From an uncultured Leptospiraceae bacterium (GTDB lineage Bacteria; Spirochaetota; Leptospiria; Leptospirales; Leptospiraceae), in contig CALDSP010000321.1 of the NCBI GenBank assembly GCA_937924465.1, forward strand, positions 1-7,908: DNA of 7,908 bases, read 5' to 3'. Numbering within the stretch: the stretch's first letter is position 1; every line of letters begins with the position of its first letter. The position numbers and the translations under genes were made by a program. Below the pieces are notes generated by a model. The model was not told where the DNA came from, did no database searches, and was given only the letters and a program-made list of their open reading frames with translations. Shown here piece after piece: positions 7,711-7,908 of this stretch.

Positions 7711-7748
7711 TAAAATATTATAGTATTTTTTTCAAGTATTTTTTTCAA
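7711..7748 (-). promoter_or_regulatory. Candidate sigma-70-type promoter of the operon
   Basis: Reading leftward, a perfect TATAAT lies at 7722-7717, about 105 bases before the ATPase ATG. Two TTGAAA boxes lie upstream, in the two copies of a 13-bp tandem repeat. The far one (7748-7743) is 20 bases from TATAAT, which is long, and 17 bases from an overlapping TACTAT. The near one (7735-7730) is only 7 bases from TATAAT but 17 bases from a TATTGT. Which pair is used cannot be decided from sequence. The promoter location is probable; the exact boxes are not. Confidence 0.55.
7723..7748 (-). repeat. Perfect tandem duplication of a 13-bp unit next to the -10 box
   Basis: On the minus strand TTGAAAAAAATAC occurs twice with no gap, at 7748-7736 and 7735-7723, and TATAAT follows immediately. 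The two copies are identical, including the run of seven A. Each copy starts with a good -35-like TTGAAA, so the number of copies changes the spacing between the -35 and -10 elements. Confidence 0.9.
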
Positions 7749-7753
7749 TCTTT

Positions 7754-7774
7754 ATTCCTTTTATTTAAAGGAAT
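7754..7774. repeat. Perfect 8-bp inverted repeat with 5-base spacer
   Basis: ATTCCTTT (7754-7761) and AAAGGAAT (7767-7774) are exact reverse complements around a 5-base spacer. The repeat sits just upstream of the candidate promoter, a position that suits an operator or activator site. The stem has only two G-C pairs and no T-run follows in the operon's direction, so it is unlikely to be a terminator for a gene to the right. Confidence 0.6.
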
Positions 7775-7818
7775 CTCAAGTTTTTTTACTTATAATAATT
7801 TATTTATGTCATAATACA

Positions 7819-7908
7819 CTAACAAAAGTGACTAAAAATTTCCTCTTCTCCAAAATTAGAAATTTCCATAAAGTTTGATTGTTTAGACTCAAGATTTTTT
7901 ATAGCATT
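7819..7908 (-). CDS. Possible C-terminal end of an upstream gene, cut by the window edge
   Basis: The minus strand is open in one frame from the window edge to a TAG at 7821-7819: 29 codons, ending EEEIFSHFC. The other two minus frames stop within the first few codons. The composition looks protein-like (charged and aromatic residues mixed). In DNA this AT-rich a 29-codon open stretch can arise by chance, so the call is weak. An internal ATG (7869-7867) would give only 16 residues. No function can be assigned. If real, it lies about 207 bases upstream of the ATPase and could be a further operon member or an unrelated neighbour. No convincing terminator follows it. Confidence 0.33.
   Translation of the reverse strand, partial: NAIKNLESKQSNFMEISNFGEEEIFSHFC

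Larger units (their letters stand above)
7612..7818. other. AT-rich non-coding region upstream of the operon
   Basis: About 207 bases with no believable gene on either strand. It carries long A/T runs, an 8-bp inverted repeat, a 13-bp tandem duplication and a TATAAT box, each listed separately. It is the only substantial gap before the four-gene unit, so it most likely holds the operon promoter and any operators. Confidence 0.7.

Noticed and set aside
7754..7795. Rho-independent terminator on the plus strand (inverted repeat, then a T-run)
   Set aside because: The stem has only two G-C pairs, the T-run begins six bases after it, and there is no plus-strand gene that would need it.
7836..7867. 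Direct repeat AAATTTCC at 7836-7843 and 7860-7867
   Set aside because: Eight bases in AT-rich DNA are expected by chance, and both copies fall in the possible coding tail.
1..7908. CRISPR arrays, tRNA or rRNA genes, insertion sequences and riboswitches
   Set aside because: I saw no regularly spaced repeats, cloverleaf or rRNA signatures, transposase motifs or known leader structures in the window.

Overview
The window is an AT-rich bacterial segment with every convincing gene on the minus strand, so transcription runs from right to left. Shine-Dalgarno-like sequences (AGGAGG, AGAGGA, AAGGAAAAG) precede three of the four starts, so the host uses SD-led initiation. The low GC content and compact genes would fit a spirochaete of the Leptospira type or a low-GC Firmicute. 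The sequence does not settle the phylum, and there is no rRNA, tRNA or other marker gene.

Layout in transcription order: (a) 7908-7819, a short open frame cut by the right edge, possibly the tail of an upstream gene. (b) About 207 bases of very AT-rich non-coding DNA (7612-7818) holding a perfect 8-bp inverted repeat, a perfect tandem 13-bp duplication, and a TATAAT box directly next to that duplication. This is the likely promoter. (c) 7611-6019, a Ycf46-like AAA+ ATPase. (d) 6014-2724, a 1096-residue UPF1/DNA2-type superfamily 1 helicase with a long unrecognised N-terminal region and a roughly 265-residue insert between helicase motifs III and IV. (e) 2681-1131, a 516-residue protein with a probable winged-helix N-terminus and a C-terminal region that resembles the phospholipase-D-like domain of MITD1 (MIT_C). 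(f) 1131 to beyond position 1, a protein cut by the left edge that has the layout of a PLD-superfamily protein but has lost the H and K of the HKD motif.

Gene spacings are 4 bases (c/d), 42 bases (d/e) and a one-base TGATG stop/start overlap (e/f), so the four genes look like one co-transcribed, partly translationally coupled unit. Together they comprise an AAA+ remodeller, an RNA/DNA helicase and two PLD-fold proteins, at least one of them apparently non-catalytic. The combination recalls helicase plus PLD defence systems such as Mokosh, but it lacks Mokosh's kinase domain and has an AAA+ partner. My inference is an uncharacterised nucleic-acid-targeting conflict or RNA-processing system. 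No function has been shown from the sequence alone, and the operon may continue past the left edge.
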